A stretch of DNA of 64,000 bases, taken from contig NC_053492.1 of assembly GCF_905171775.1 (NCBI RefSeq), positions 327,510,720 to 327,574,719 on the forward strand, given 5' to 3'. The notes beneath the pieces are model-generated. The model was not told where the DNA came from. It searched no databases and saw only the letters and a program-made list of their open reading frames with translations. Both the position numbers and the translations under genes were made by a program. This document shows, piece by piece, positions 54,788 through 63,098 of this stretch (positions are counted from its first letter, which is position 1; each line of letters opens with the position of its first letter). This stretch comes from Rana temporaria. Lineage: Eukaryota > Chordata > Amphibia > Anura > Ranidae.

Positions 54788-56722
54788 CTAATTTGAAAAG
54801 CCAAGGAAGCGCTGCAAGGCTTTCCTAGATTGGGGAACTGGCCAGGAGAGAATACAATCTACTTTTGAATCGTCCATCTGTATTCCTTCCGGGGTGATTT
54901 GGTACCCAAGGAAAGAAACACTGGTCTGACTAAAGACACATTTTTCGAGTTTAACGTAGAGGCAATGTGTTCTGAGCCTGCCTAAAACCCATCTGACATG
55001 CTTAGTATGTTCTTCAAAGGTATCAGAATAAATCAAGATATCGTCCAGATAGATCACAACACAAACGTCCAGTAAATCACGGAAAATGTCATTAATAAAA
55101 CGTTGGAAAGTTGCAGGTGCATTTGACAAACCAAATGGCATCACTAAGCACTCAAACAAACCATAGCGAGTTTTAAAAGCAGTTTTCCACTCGTCGCCTG
55201 GACGAATTCTGAATAAATTGTAAGCACCCCTGAGATCTAGCTTTGTGAAAATCTTGGAAGTTTGCAGCCTTTCTATTAGTTCTGGAATTAGTGGCAATGG
55301 GTAACGATTTTTTATTGTGATGTTATTCAATAAACGATAATCAATTACAGGTCTGAGAGATCCGTCCTTATTTTTAACAAAAAACATGGTAGCACTAGCT
55401 GGGGAAGTAGAGGGTCTAATAAAACCCTTTCTAAGATTGTCATCCAGGTATTCCTTAAGATAAACCAGTTCAGGCTGTGATAATGGGTAAATTCTAGCAG
55501 TGGGAATAGTAGCCTCTGGAATTAGATCAATAGGACAATCATAAATTCTATTAGGTGGAAGTGTCTCAGCATTGGTTTTGCTGAAGACATCCGAGAAGTC
55601 CATTAAATAAGACGGAACACCATCGGCGTTTACATTATTTAAAAGAGAGTTATGTGAGGGATAGCAAGTATGTTTACAGTAAGGAGAATCTAAACAAAGT
55701 GAAGTTTTAGACCAATGAAAGGTTGGTTGATGGATGTGCAACCATGGTAACCCTAGAACGACTGGGAATAAGGGCGATGGGATGATGTCAAACACAAGGT
55801 TCTCCATATGTGCATTATCACATGTGACTAATAATGGGGCAGTTTGAGACAGTACTGGACCAAAGGGGGATTTAGATCCGTCAATGAAGGTGACAGACAA
55901 GGGGTTTTGCTTTAACTCAGAAGGAATTTTATTTAAATTAACAAAACTTAAATCAATAAAATTGCCACAAGCACCAGTATCGACCATCGCGTCAATGGTG
56001 GTCCTATCTTGGTCCCACTGTAAAGTAAGGGTGAGAAAGATATATTGGTTAATGTTTGAATGAGTTCTGGGTTCTGTTAGGTTTAAACTACTAACATTTA
56101 AGTTGTTACCTTCAGTTTTACTTCTTAGAATGGGGCAGGCAGAGACCATGTGGTCAGGGGCGGAACAGTAGAGACATAGATTGTTGCTTCTACTTCTCTG
56201 TCTCTCAGCTGGGGTCAGTGGACCTCTAATTGTACTAACTTCCATAGGAATTTCCTTGGAAGGTGACCTGGCCCTCCTGATTGGTGCTGGTTGATAGTAG
56301 TTAGCTCGTTCAGCCTTTCTTTCTCTAATGCGTCTATCAATTGAGAGGGAAAGATGCATAAGGTCTTCCAGAGATGCTGGAATTTCAACGCGTGCAAGCT
56401 CATCCTTGACGGACTCGGACAAACCAATGCGAAACTGATTCCTGAGAGCTATATCTGTCCATAAAGTTTCACGACACCAGCATTTAAACTCTGAAATATA
56501 GTCCTCCACATGTCTCTTTCCTTGTCTCAAGTTCCTGATGGTATTTTCAGCGGTAAGCTGCTTGTTAGGGTCCTCATAGAGTAAGGACATTTCATCTATA
56601 AAAGTATTGAGGGTGCCCAGTAGATCGCTATGCTCTTCAACATAGGCGTCCGCCCAAACTCTGGGTTCTCCTTTAAGATATGAAGTAAATATCACTGGTA
56701 CAGTACAATGCTTACTGTTCAA
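54788..56722 (-). pseudogene. Gag-protease-RT frame, N terminus replaced by LTR
   Basis: A 644-residue frame. Residues 1-14 come from LTR sequence, not gag, because a deletion joins the truncated LTR to gag near 56681. Gag capsid-like part follows (YLKGEPRVWADAYVEEH, GKRHVEDYISEF), with a CX2CX4HX4C knuckle at 183-196. The protease motif is AMVDTGACGNF (Asp at 248). RT includes VIDYRLLNNIT near 459, FTKLDLRGAYNL near 492, and YLDD at 558-561. It stops at LGFSN with TAG; relatives have an aromatic residue here, so this is one nonsense mutation. Gag and pol share one frame without a shift, as is usual for chromoviruses of this type. Confidence 0.9.
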
Positions 56723-57339
56723 GTACTATGCCTAGTTCAGCCTAGAGATGAGTATAAAGCACAGTTTGCTATAATATAGTCTGCCAAGTGCAAATAAGGG
56801 AGAGAGTAACAGACAGAGTTCCTTTGCAGTTCAGTTCAATATTGCCTAAATGACATTTGAATCAGTATTAGGATACTTGCGGTACTGCTGTCTTCAGTTG
56901 GAGGAATTGTAGCTGACACCTTGGCTGAAGGTAACTGTGAAGCTTCCAGGTAAGCAGTAGATCCAAGCTGGAGAGGGATGCCTGAAGTGCTGATGCCTGG
57001 GGAGGGTTGGTAGAGCCTGGAGCGGTTCTGTAGCAGGCTGGGCTGGATGAAGAATCCCAGGATTACGCAGCAGGTTCACTGGTGAGGCTCCAGGGGTTTG
57101 CAGGTGACGGCAGGGGTCCAACAAAATAGCGGAACACCCTGCCGTCCTTGCTGCAAGTTTAAATAGCCCGCGCAGCGCGGGAAACGAGGAAACACGCTGG
57201 GCGCGCTTCCGCGTTCCAGCGTGGAACGCAAGCCGCGGCGCACAGGAAGTGACGTGACAGAGTCAGGGAGACGAGTGCAGCTGCCTGTACCAGGTAAGGC
57301 TGCACTCGTCTTGCTTAGTATAACGCCAGTGGCGTTACA
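56681..57339 (-). repeat. Truncated 5' LTR of the chromodomain Gypsy
   Basis: 659 bp, matching 50280-50939 of the other LTR. The 245 bp that would lie next to the primer binding site are missing, along with that site and the gag start. Confidence 0.9.
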
Positions 57340-58097
57340 CAGTGCCCCTGATGGAATTTATAGTTGACTCACAGCCTGGATTGGTGGCTTGGGGGACACT
57401 TGTTTTAATTAAGTTCAAGCACGCTCTCTAGTGCTGGCTTCCTTGGCATCTTTGTTTTTAGGAAGTTGTGTTTTTGGTTTGCCACCATTTTATTATTTAA
57501 TATTTATGCATAATAAATGCAATTTTGATTTATCAGCCAAATTTGAACATGTGTATTTTTTCGGAAGTTGAGAGATCATTAGTGAGTGGGCAGACCCATT
57601 TGCCCAAAATTGAACAAAAAATTTACAAGGTTGAAAAACCTCCTTGTGGGTAACTTAAAAAACAAATATGTTGTTGCAGCCACTTCACACACTCCAAAAT
57701 CCAAAAAAAAAAAAAAATATTTCACCAAAAGGTTATGCCAAAAGAAAAACACACAAATAAAATGTTGGTCAATATATATATTTTAAATTTATAAGATGGA
57801 ACATACACCTAAATAACACAACACAAACCAAAACATTATCTAACAAGAAATAATTAAGTTAAAAGCTTGACATAACTATGTAACAAGATCAGCCGCAAAA
57901 AAATACCATTTTTGTGTAGCATTTAAAAGCAGGGTGTAAAGAAGCGCATTCTTTTCTTCTTTACAAGTTTAAAACGACCTAACGAATGTGCTTAATTCAT
58001 TCTGAACAGTAGTTTTACCAGAACGAGCGCTGACGTCTCCTAACTTGCTTCTGAGCATGCGCGGGCCAAAAAACGACGTTTTTACCTACACACGGTC
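57340..58097. other. Harbinger sequence beyond the Gypsy
   Basis: Begins with the second CAGTG and the natural end of the MADF frame (stop about 30 nt in). The rest is A/T-rich non-coding sequence with an A-run at 57703-57718 and a subterminal AAACGACGTTTTTACC near 58070. Confidence 0.55.
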
Positions 58098-58262
58098 AAT
58101 GTTTAGGACACAAACCAGGCTGGTCTTCAAGAAAATGGATGCCTCCAAACGTTCACAGGTTGTCCACAGGTCCAATCCAGGAAAGAAAGTAAAGATTCCC
58201 AAAATCGTGAAGCACGTTAAGCCAAAATATTTATTTAAAAAAGGCTTACAAAAAGCAGATAC

Positions 58263-58303
58263 TCCTCTGATGAAGTCACGTGACGTGACGATACATGTAA
58301 GGA
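58263..58303 (+). ncRNA. Hammerhead-like motif with one core change
   Basis: CTGATGA (58267-58273), stem II GTCACG/CGTGAC with loop TGA (58275-58289), then GATA in place of GAAA (58290-58293), a one-pair stem III (C-AT-G), GTA cleavage triplet, and stem I TCCT/AGGA. The A-to-T change at core position 14 should abolish or weaken cleavage. It resembles the motifs in the foldback arms, which supports a Penelope-like origin for both. Confidence 0.55.
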
Positions 58304-58786
58304 ATTAGGTACCCATGTTACCGTAAGTGACATCCGTCCATGCTACAGCTACACCAGACCTAGGATTGCTGTTTTAAATCGTTTGTTTGCTTTTTGTAAA
58401 CCTTTTTTAAATAAATATTTTGGCTTAACGTGCTTCACGATTTTGGGAATCTTTACTTTCTTTCCTGGATTGGACCTGTGGACAACCTGTGGACGTTTGG
58501 AGGCATCCATTTTCTTGAAGACCAGCCTGGTTCACAACAAACACCCATACAAGCTGACACGCTGTTTGGTAGAGGACTACGATATACCATTTTGAGCTAC
58601 TGCCCTGTTGGGCTAAGGTAAGCGCTCTGTGAGCCCAGTATCAGGAAGGAAGAAGATTACCCTGTATAGAAAACACTTTGAATACATGAAATACACTGGT
58701 TTATGAACTTTACCTCAATGAATTGTTTCTTGCTTATATGTCATTGGATCCTATAAGCACCTTCTCTCATTCACCAGCATTTGAAC

Positions 58787-59012
58787 TTTATTGTTACACC
58801 AGCATCTTACCAGCACTTCGCACACTTGTGCATCATAGATAGGATTGCTCATCCAGCACATTTCAGTTTGTGATTTATTATGTATTTTGTCACATTTTGT
58901 TACACCAGCATCCTATCAGCACTGTGCACACATGTGCATAATAGATAGGATTGCTCATCCAGCACTTTTCAGTTTGTGATTCATTATTTATTTTGTCACA
59001 TTCCTTAATTCA
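58787..59012. repeat. Tandem duplication of about 110 bp
   Basis: Two copies of a unit starting TTGTTACACCAGCATC and including CATAGATAGGATTGCTCATC or a close variant, about 113 bp apart. Confidence 0.85.
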
Positions 59013-59324
59013 TTGTCACTATTTTGATTCGCTGATATTTATGTTCTGATCATACAGCACCTTTATTATTATTATTATAATTATATATTTATATATATTT
59101 ACATATATTTATTCACACGGTTTTTTACTCTCTTATTAATTTCAGTACTTTATTTTATTTATTTGCGCTCATCACTTCCCTCTATTCATTTTCTACACAG
59201 TGAGTTGTTTCCACTTTAGATTGAGCTGCATATACTTGTTCACTATTATTAGCCTATTAGTTTACTCATCCTAATCACTTTGACCAGCGCACAAAGATCA
59301 CACTCTATTCACCAATTGTCCCTC

Positions 59325-60238
59325 TGCAGATTGGACGGCAGACACTCGCCCACCCCCCTGGTCTTCTGGATCGCCTTCCTGCCTGCAGCTGAGTCTTGTG
59401 GCCTGGGAGGAGGGGAGAGAGAGACCCTTGTGGGGGAGGCCTGTTGGGGAGGAGTGGGAGGGGCTACCCCTGCTGGAGGCCTGACTGCTGCCAGCCTCAG
59501 GGGTAGCCTCAGGGGGATCCACATCCGAAGCCAAAAGGATTTCCCTGGCAATGTCCATATCTTCATCCTCATCCCCCCCCTCATCCTCCCCCCCCTCAAC
59601 CTCCTCATGAGGGGAGGTGTGGCCACTCCCCTCCCCTGGGGACTCCTGCCATTCTTGCAGAAGCAGCCTGTTGTCCTGGGGATGGTGCAGCCTGGCCTGA
59701 TGGCCCAGCAACCTCCTGGCCTGATGGCCCAGCAATCTCCTGGCCATCTTTGGAGGACACAAAACATTCACAGGTTGGAGGATCCACACACTTGCCACAT
59801 ATTCCCTTCCCCCACCCACACATGCTAATCACCAGATAGAAAAACCCATAAATGACCTGACCTCACAGTAGAATCAGATTGAAAGCCAGGCAGGCCCACC
59901 ACCTGCTGGCTATGGAAACACCGGGCCACCGCCCATTCCTCCTCAGTCAGCCTGACGGAGCAGGGTGGGCCTCCCCCAGTGCCCGTGGCATGGGCACTTA
60001 TCTTGGCCATCTTGTCCCGGACCAGGCTCCTCTTTTGAATCCCACTGGGGGTCCTCGCCTCCCCCCCCCCCGCCGCATTGATCTGATCAGTAATTTTCTT
60101 GATGATCTCCTTCCTCCTGGCCGGGGTGGTGTTCCGGCTCTCAGGGCCATGCAAATAACGCCCGAAACGGCTGATGGCCCTAGCAAGTATCTGCTTTTCT
60201 GTGTTTGAAAAATTAAGCTTCCTGCGCTTCGGTGCCAT
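59325..60238 (-). pseudogene. Harbinger Myb/SANT-like gene fragment
   Basis: Sister copy of the partner gene at 3717-5197. It starts MAPKRRKLNF at 60238; exon 1 to about 59858 carries the Myb/SANT-like domain (EKQILARAISRFGRYLHG) and LTEEEWAVARCF. The poly-C run has 11 bases here, keeping the frame that is broken in the sister. Exon 2 from about 59755 has QEVAGPSG repeats and an acidic EEVEGGEDEGGDEDEDMD region, with a frame change near 59690. It is cut off at about 59325, in the region matching 4195 of the sister, so the coiled coil and basic tail are lost. No transposase accompanies it. Confidence 0.8.
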
Positions 60239-60465
60239 AACACCCAACACTCAGCACCAACAAAAAACAAACACAACAAACAAACACAAATACTCACACA
60301 ACAAACAAACACAAATACTCACAGAAGAAACACACACAAAAATCAAACCACACAAGCAGACAGCTAATACAAAATTCAAAAACAAACACCCAAAAAACAA
60401 ACAGAAAATACACTCAGGAAAAAAACAAACAGAAAATACATTCAGAAAAAAAACAAGCAAAAAAA
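60239..60465. repeat. A/C-rich leader of the Myb-like fragment
   Basis: CAAACAAACACAAATACTCAC-type low-complexity repeats, matching in character the leader at 5284-5520. The Harbinger fragment appears to end near 60465. Confidence 0.65.
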
Positions 60466-61424
60466 ATTCCAGTCTGTATTCGCACCCAATCACTATATAG
60501 AGACCCCTATAATAAGTGAAAGTGAGTGAGATCAGTTGTATATACATCCCCATTAAGAATACAAATTTGGACCTAAAACCGGAAGGCTGGGTGTACGAAG
60601 AGAAAGTAGGCTGGCTAGTGTGTGTCATAAATATAGGAGACCACCCTATATACATGAAGAAAATTAGAAGAGTTAACTGAGTGAACCAAAGATGTTATGG
60701 GTATGGTGACCACAACCCTTATATGAAGGGGTTTTATTATACAGATAACATATGACCTGCAAATAATTTGCACAAACAATTCCTGTATTGGTGGTATTCT
60801 GCACTATTGGGGTAAGGATTTGGTATCTAAGTGTCACTAATAAAACAATTAATGTCTAATTCGACATTCAAACCTTTCGGCATTAATACATCCACCAAAT
60901 AAATCCATTTTGTTTCGCGTTTTGATAGCTCGCAAACTCTATGTGAGCCCCTCCAATGTGCTTCCAGGTGTTCAACCCCCCAGAATTCGAGACCTGACGG
61001 GTCTTGATTATGTTTCAATTTGAAGTGGAGAGACACGTTATGGTCTGTGAACCCAATTTTTATATTCTTAATGTGTTCTGTGATCCTAATCCTAAGTAAT
61101 CTTTTGGTTCGTCCGATGTATAGCAGACCACACGGACACCTGAGGGCATAAACGACGAAATTACTGTTGCAGGTGATGAATTGCTTAATTTCAAATTCCT
61201 GGTTGTTGGAGGGTGACGTGAAATGATCGAGTCCCCTTTGTAAATGTTTCAATTCCCTGCACGGTTTGCACTTCCTACATGAAAATAAGCCATTTCTATC
61301 CCAAAATGTTGGAGGCTTGGTTGGCAAATCCAGGATCTTCTTTACAACCACATCTCTATGTTTGGGTGCTTTCCTCGACCTCTTTATACTGGCTATGAAA
61401 TTGAGAAATGAAGCCCCATTCCAT
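60466..61424 (-). mobile_element. Penelope-like element, 5' truncated
   Basis: Minus-strand fragment holding the C-terminal GIY-YIG part of the ORF and about 360 bp of 3' sequence. Reverse transcriptase is missing; the coding sequence is interrupted at 61424 by SINE sequence. Confidence 0.75.
60827..61424 (-). pseudogene. Penelope-like GIY-YIG endonuclease domain
   Basis: C-terminal part of a Penelope-like protein, whose endonuclease nicks target DNA. The open frame runs from about 61424 to the stop at 60827. It has a Lys/Arg-rich entry (KRSRKAPKHRD), a Cys cluster (FSCRKCKPCRELK), the GIY-YIG-type core (VVYALRCPCGLLYIGRT, then RIRITEHIKNI), and a conserved HFKLKHNQD segment. The Cys cluster and CP.G.LYIG motif are typical of the Neptune/Poseidon lineages as I recall them. 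No stop breaks this part, but the RT half is absent, so the gene is a fragment. Confidence 0.85.
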
Positions 61425-61798
61425 TAGGCAGCACAGTGGTGCAGTGAGTAGCACTTTTGCCTAGCAGCAAAAGGGTCGCTGGTTCGAATCCCGACCACGA
61501 CACCATCTGCCTGGAGTTTGCATGTTCTCCCTGTGCCTGCGTGGGTTTCCTCCGGGTACTCCGGTTTCCTCCCACACTCCAAAGACATGCTGGTAGGTAA
61601 ATTGGATCCTGTCCAAATCGGCCCAGTATATATATGTATATCTGTGTGTATGACTGTGTGTCCTAAGCATGTCATGATCCTACGGGGGTAAAATGACCGC
61701 ACCAGCCAACCAGACACTGGCTGGAAAAAGCGCCCAGAGGCGATTCAGTTTGCAAGAGTAGCGCCATACAAGTCATTCATTCATTCATTCCTTTGAAT
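61425..61798 (+). mobile_element. tRNA-derived SINE
   Basis: The head has RNA polymerase III promoter boxes: A-box-like GTGGTGCAGTGAGTAGC (61436-61452) and B box GGTTCGAATCC (61480-61490). The body includes GTTTGCATGTTCTCCCTGTG and GGGTTTCCTCCGGGTACTCC, a block I recognise from V-type/HE1-like SINEs of fish and amphibians. It ends in (CATT)n at about 61779-61797. The insertion interrupts the Penelope-like fragment. Confidence 0.85.
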
Positions 61799-61866
61799 TA
61801 TTTGTTGTGGATATTCGTCCTGTCCCTTCTCCTTTATCTTTTAAACACATTTCTCTAGGAATCATC
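61799..61866. other. Short unassigned sequence
   Basis: 68 bp between SINE and LTR. It may be further Penelope-like sequence on minus, but no motif decides it. Confidence 0.35.
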
Positions 61867-62459
61867 TGTAACGGCTACCCAAGTTGTGTGAGGGTCTCAG
61901 CCGTTGGAGACGTCCTTTTCCCTGGCAAGCTGCGATATGCAGGTACCGCCGGTATATCCCATCGAACGCCCTTCCAAGAAACGAGACGGACTACGTTTGC
62001 AGAGTCAAGCAGGACTGACTTTTAATGCCACATTTTTCTTCCTTATATCTGGTTACAAACTGTACAGAAACAAATGACACTTCCCCCCCCACCCAGGGGG
62101 CCTTCAATACACACACTTTGAAAGAATGACCTTCCCTTGAGCCAATCAGCCGCTAGCCGTTTCGGCTCCTCAACTTAGCTTGATCAGACAATAGAATTCA
62201 ATTAACCTTTAAAACAATTATCACTCACACATAATCCCCATCAGCATACACCTCACAGGGGGCTGTTACCTCCACAAAAGAGTTCATTAGCTATGCGAAG
62301 GGAACATTAGCATTCAGCAATGAAAGAGACTTGTCCAATTAACCCTTTGAGCTCAGAATACAATGTGGTACATCCAATTGTGACAAGCCATGCAGTTCCT
62401 TGTAGTCCTTCCTGCATGAAGATTATCGATGTCCCGGCAGCATGCATATGTCCGTTACA
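61867..62459 (-). repeat. 3' LTR of the Gmr1-like Gypsy
   Basis: 593 bp with inverted ends TGTAACGG/CCGTTACA. On minus the polypurine tract AAAAGGGGAGTAG lies just upstream (62460-62472). The partner LTR lies outside the window. Confidence 0.85.
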
Positions 62460-62530
62460 CTACTCCCCTTTTGTGGAACACTCCGGCAGACCCGGATTGA
62501 TCCTTTTAGGATCAACTTGGGGATGTCCGG

Positions 62531-62588
62531 TCTGCTGTTAGGGTAAAAGTTCCGTTTGCCTGGACAGTCCGTCGGCCTTCCCATTGGC
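62531..62588 (-). pseudogene. RNase H tail remnant
   Basis: After the TAA that ends the TLE5 fusion, the same frame continues ANGKADGLSRQTELLP and then stops. ADGLSRQ is the usual last motif of Gypsy RNase H, so this is what remains of pol after RT and integrase were lost. Confidence 0.6.
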
Positions 62589-63098
62589 TTACCAGGTCGG
62601 TAGCTGATGGTGACGGTGAATAATAGAATTCAGTTCTGGAACAGTCACTTGCTTTGCTCTCTCAATGGCTCCCAAAACCTGTTGCTGATGCTCTTGGGAC
62701 AGATACGGCACCACCTGGATGCAAATCCCATTTAATCTGTTGACAATTTCCGCCTGTTTGTGCATTTCAATGTTCAAGCCACGGGACATCTCATAATACA
62801 TGACGTAGTGTCGGTGCATCTCTGATTTCTCACTGGCCAACTTGTCACATTCCCATTTTAGACTGTGATATTGTGCCGGATCTACAGTACATGTCGGGGA
62901 AGGTAGTCTTACCCGGTTCTCAGCAGCAAGTGGGTTGATTCCAGCAACGCGGGTGGTCACGGGACAAGCAGCAGCAGGTGTAGGTAAATAAGCCGAAGTC
63001 AGAGGGCCAATGTCGTTGCCCAGCACCACCTCGGCAGGTAGGTTGTCCATGATACCAACTGTGGTCTTTCCTGACCCGGCTCCCCAGTCTAAGTGCAA
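62589..63098 (-). CDS. Protease C terminus fused to TLE5-like Q domain
   Basis: A 169-residue frame in three parts. Residues 2-32 (HLDWGAG, NLPAEVVLGNDIG) are the C-terminal part of the protease. Residues 33-74 form a Pro-rich linker. Residues 75-160 (62619-62876) match the Q domain of Groucho/TLE co-repressors: AQYHSLK, ECDKLASEKSEM, RHYVMYYEMS, GLNIEMHKQAEIV, YLSQEHQQQVLGAIERAKQV and PELNSII. DKLASEKSEM, RLNGIC and VLGAIERAKQV fit TLE5 (AES) better than TLE1-4. In TLE proteins this helix mediates oligomerisation and binding to TCF/LEF factors. The segment has no stop and no intron. It ends HHQLPTW and TAA. The protease phase upstream differs by one base, probably from an extra T in a run at about 63114-63118. 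Confidence 0.85.
   Translation of the reverse strand: MHLDWGAGSGKTTVGIMDNLPAEVVLGNDIGPLTSAYLPTPAAACPVTTRVAGINPLAAENRVRLPSPTCTVDPAQYHSLKWECDKLASEKSEMHRHYVMYYEMSRGLNIEMHKQAEIVNRLNGICIQVVPYLSQEHQQQVLGAIERAKQVTVPELNSIIHRHHQLPTW

Larger units (their letters stand above)
50035..57339 (-). mobile_element. Chromodomain Gypsy (chromovirus), defective
   Basis: LTR retrotransposon on minus with a 5-bp CAGTG duplication (50030-50034, 57340-57344). Order on minus: truncated 5' LTR, gag-PR-RT in one frame, RNase H and integrase split by a MITE, chromodomain, 3' LTR. The chromodomain marks it as a chromovirus. Faults: 5' LTR lacking its last 245 bp together with primer binding site and gag start, one stop codon at 54788, and the MITE at 51933-53734. 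LTR copies differ by about 1.3 percent by eye over 659 bp, so it is fairly young but older than the Gypsy at 23509. Confidence 0.92.
43557..58097. mobile_element. Three-gene Harbinger, split by a Gypsy
   Basis: The left end begins ATGCCGCGTACACACCATC near 43560. Genes: transposase (+), Myb/SANT-like protein (-), then MADF protein (+) divergent from the Myb gene. The Gypsy at 50035-57339 interrupts the last codons of the MADF gene. Harbinger sequence resumes at 57340 and seems to run to about 58097, where AAACGACGTTTTTACC resembles the left subterminal AAACGACGTTTTTGAC (43618-43634). A clean right terminal repeat was not seen, so the end may be truncated by the adjoining Penelope-like segment. 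Alternatively two Harbinger copies are fused here. Confidence 0.7.
58098..59324 (+). mobile_element. Penelope-like terminal region with inverted arms
   Basis: Two 150-bp arms (58104-58260 and 58391-58540) are near-perfect inverted copies around a 130-bp spacer holding a hammerhead-like motif. Beyond them lies about 780 bp of non-coding sequence with a tandem duplication. The pattern resembles the inverted LTR-like ends of Penelope-like elements. The GIY-YIG coding piece at 60827 is on the opposite strand, so the pieces may come from different insertions. Confidence 0.6.

Noticed and set aside
62619..62876. A genuine host TLE5 exon
   Set aside because: It spans more than one exon of TLE genes without introns and is in frame with a Gypsy protease between gag and LTR.
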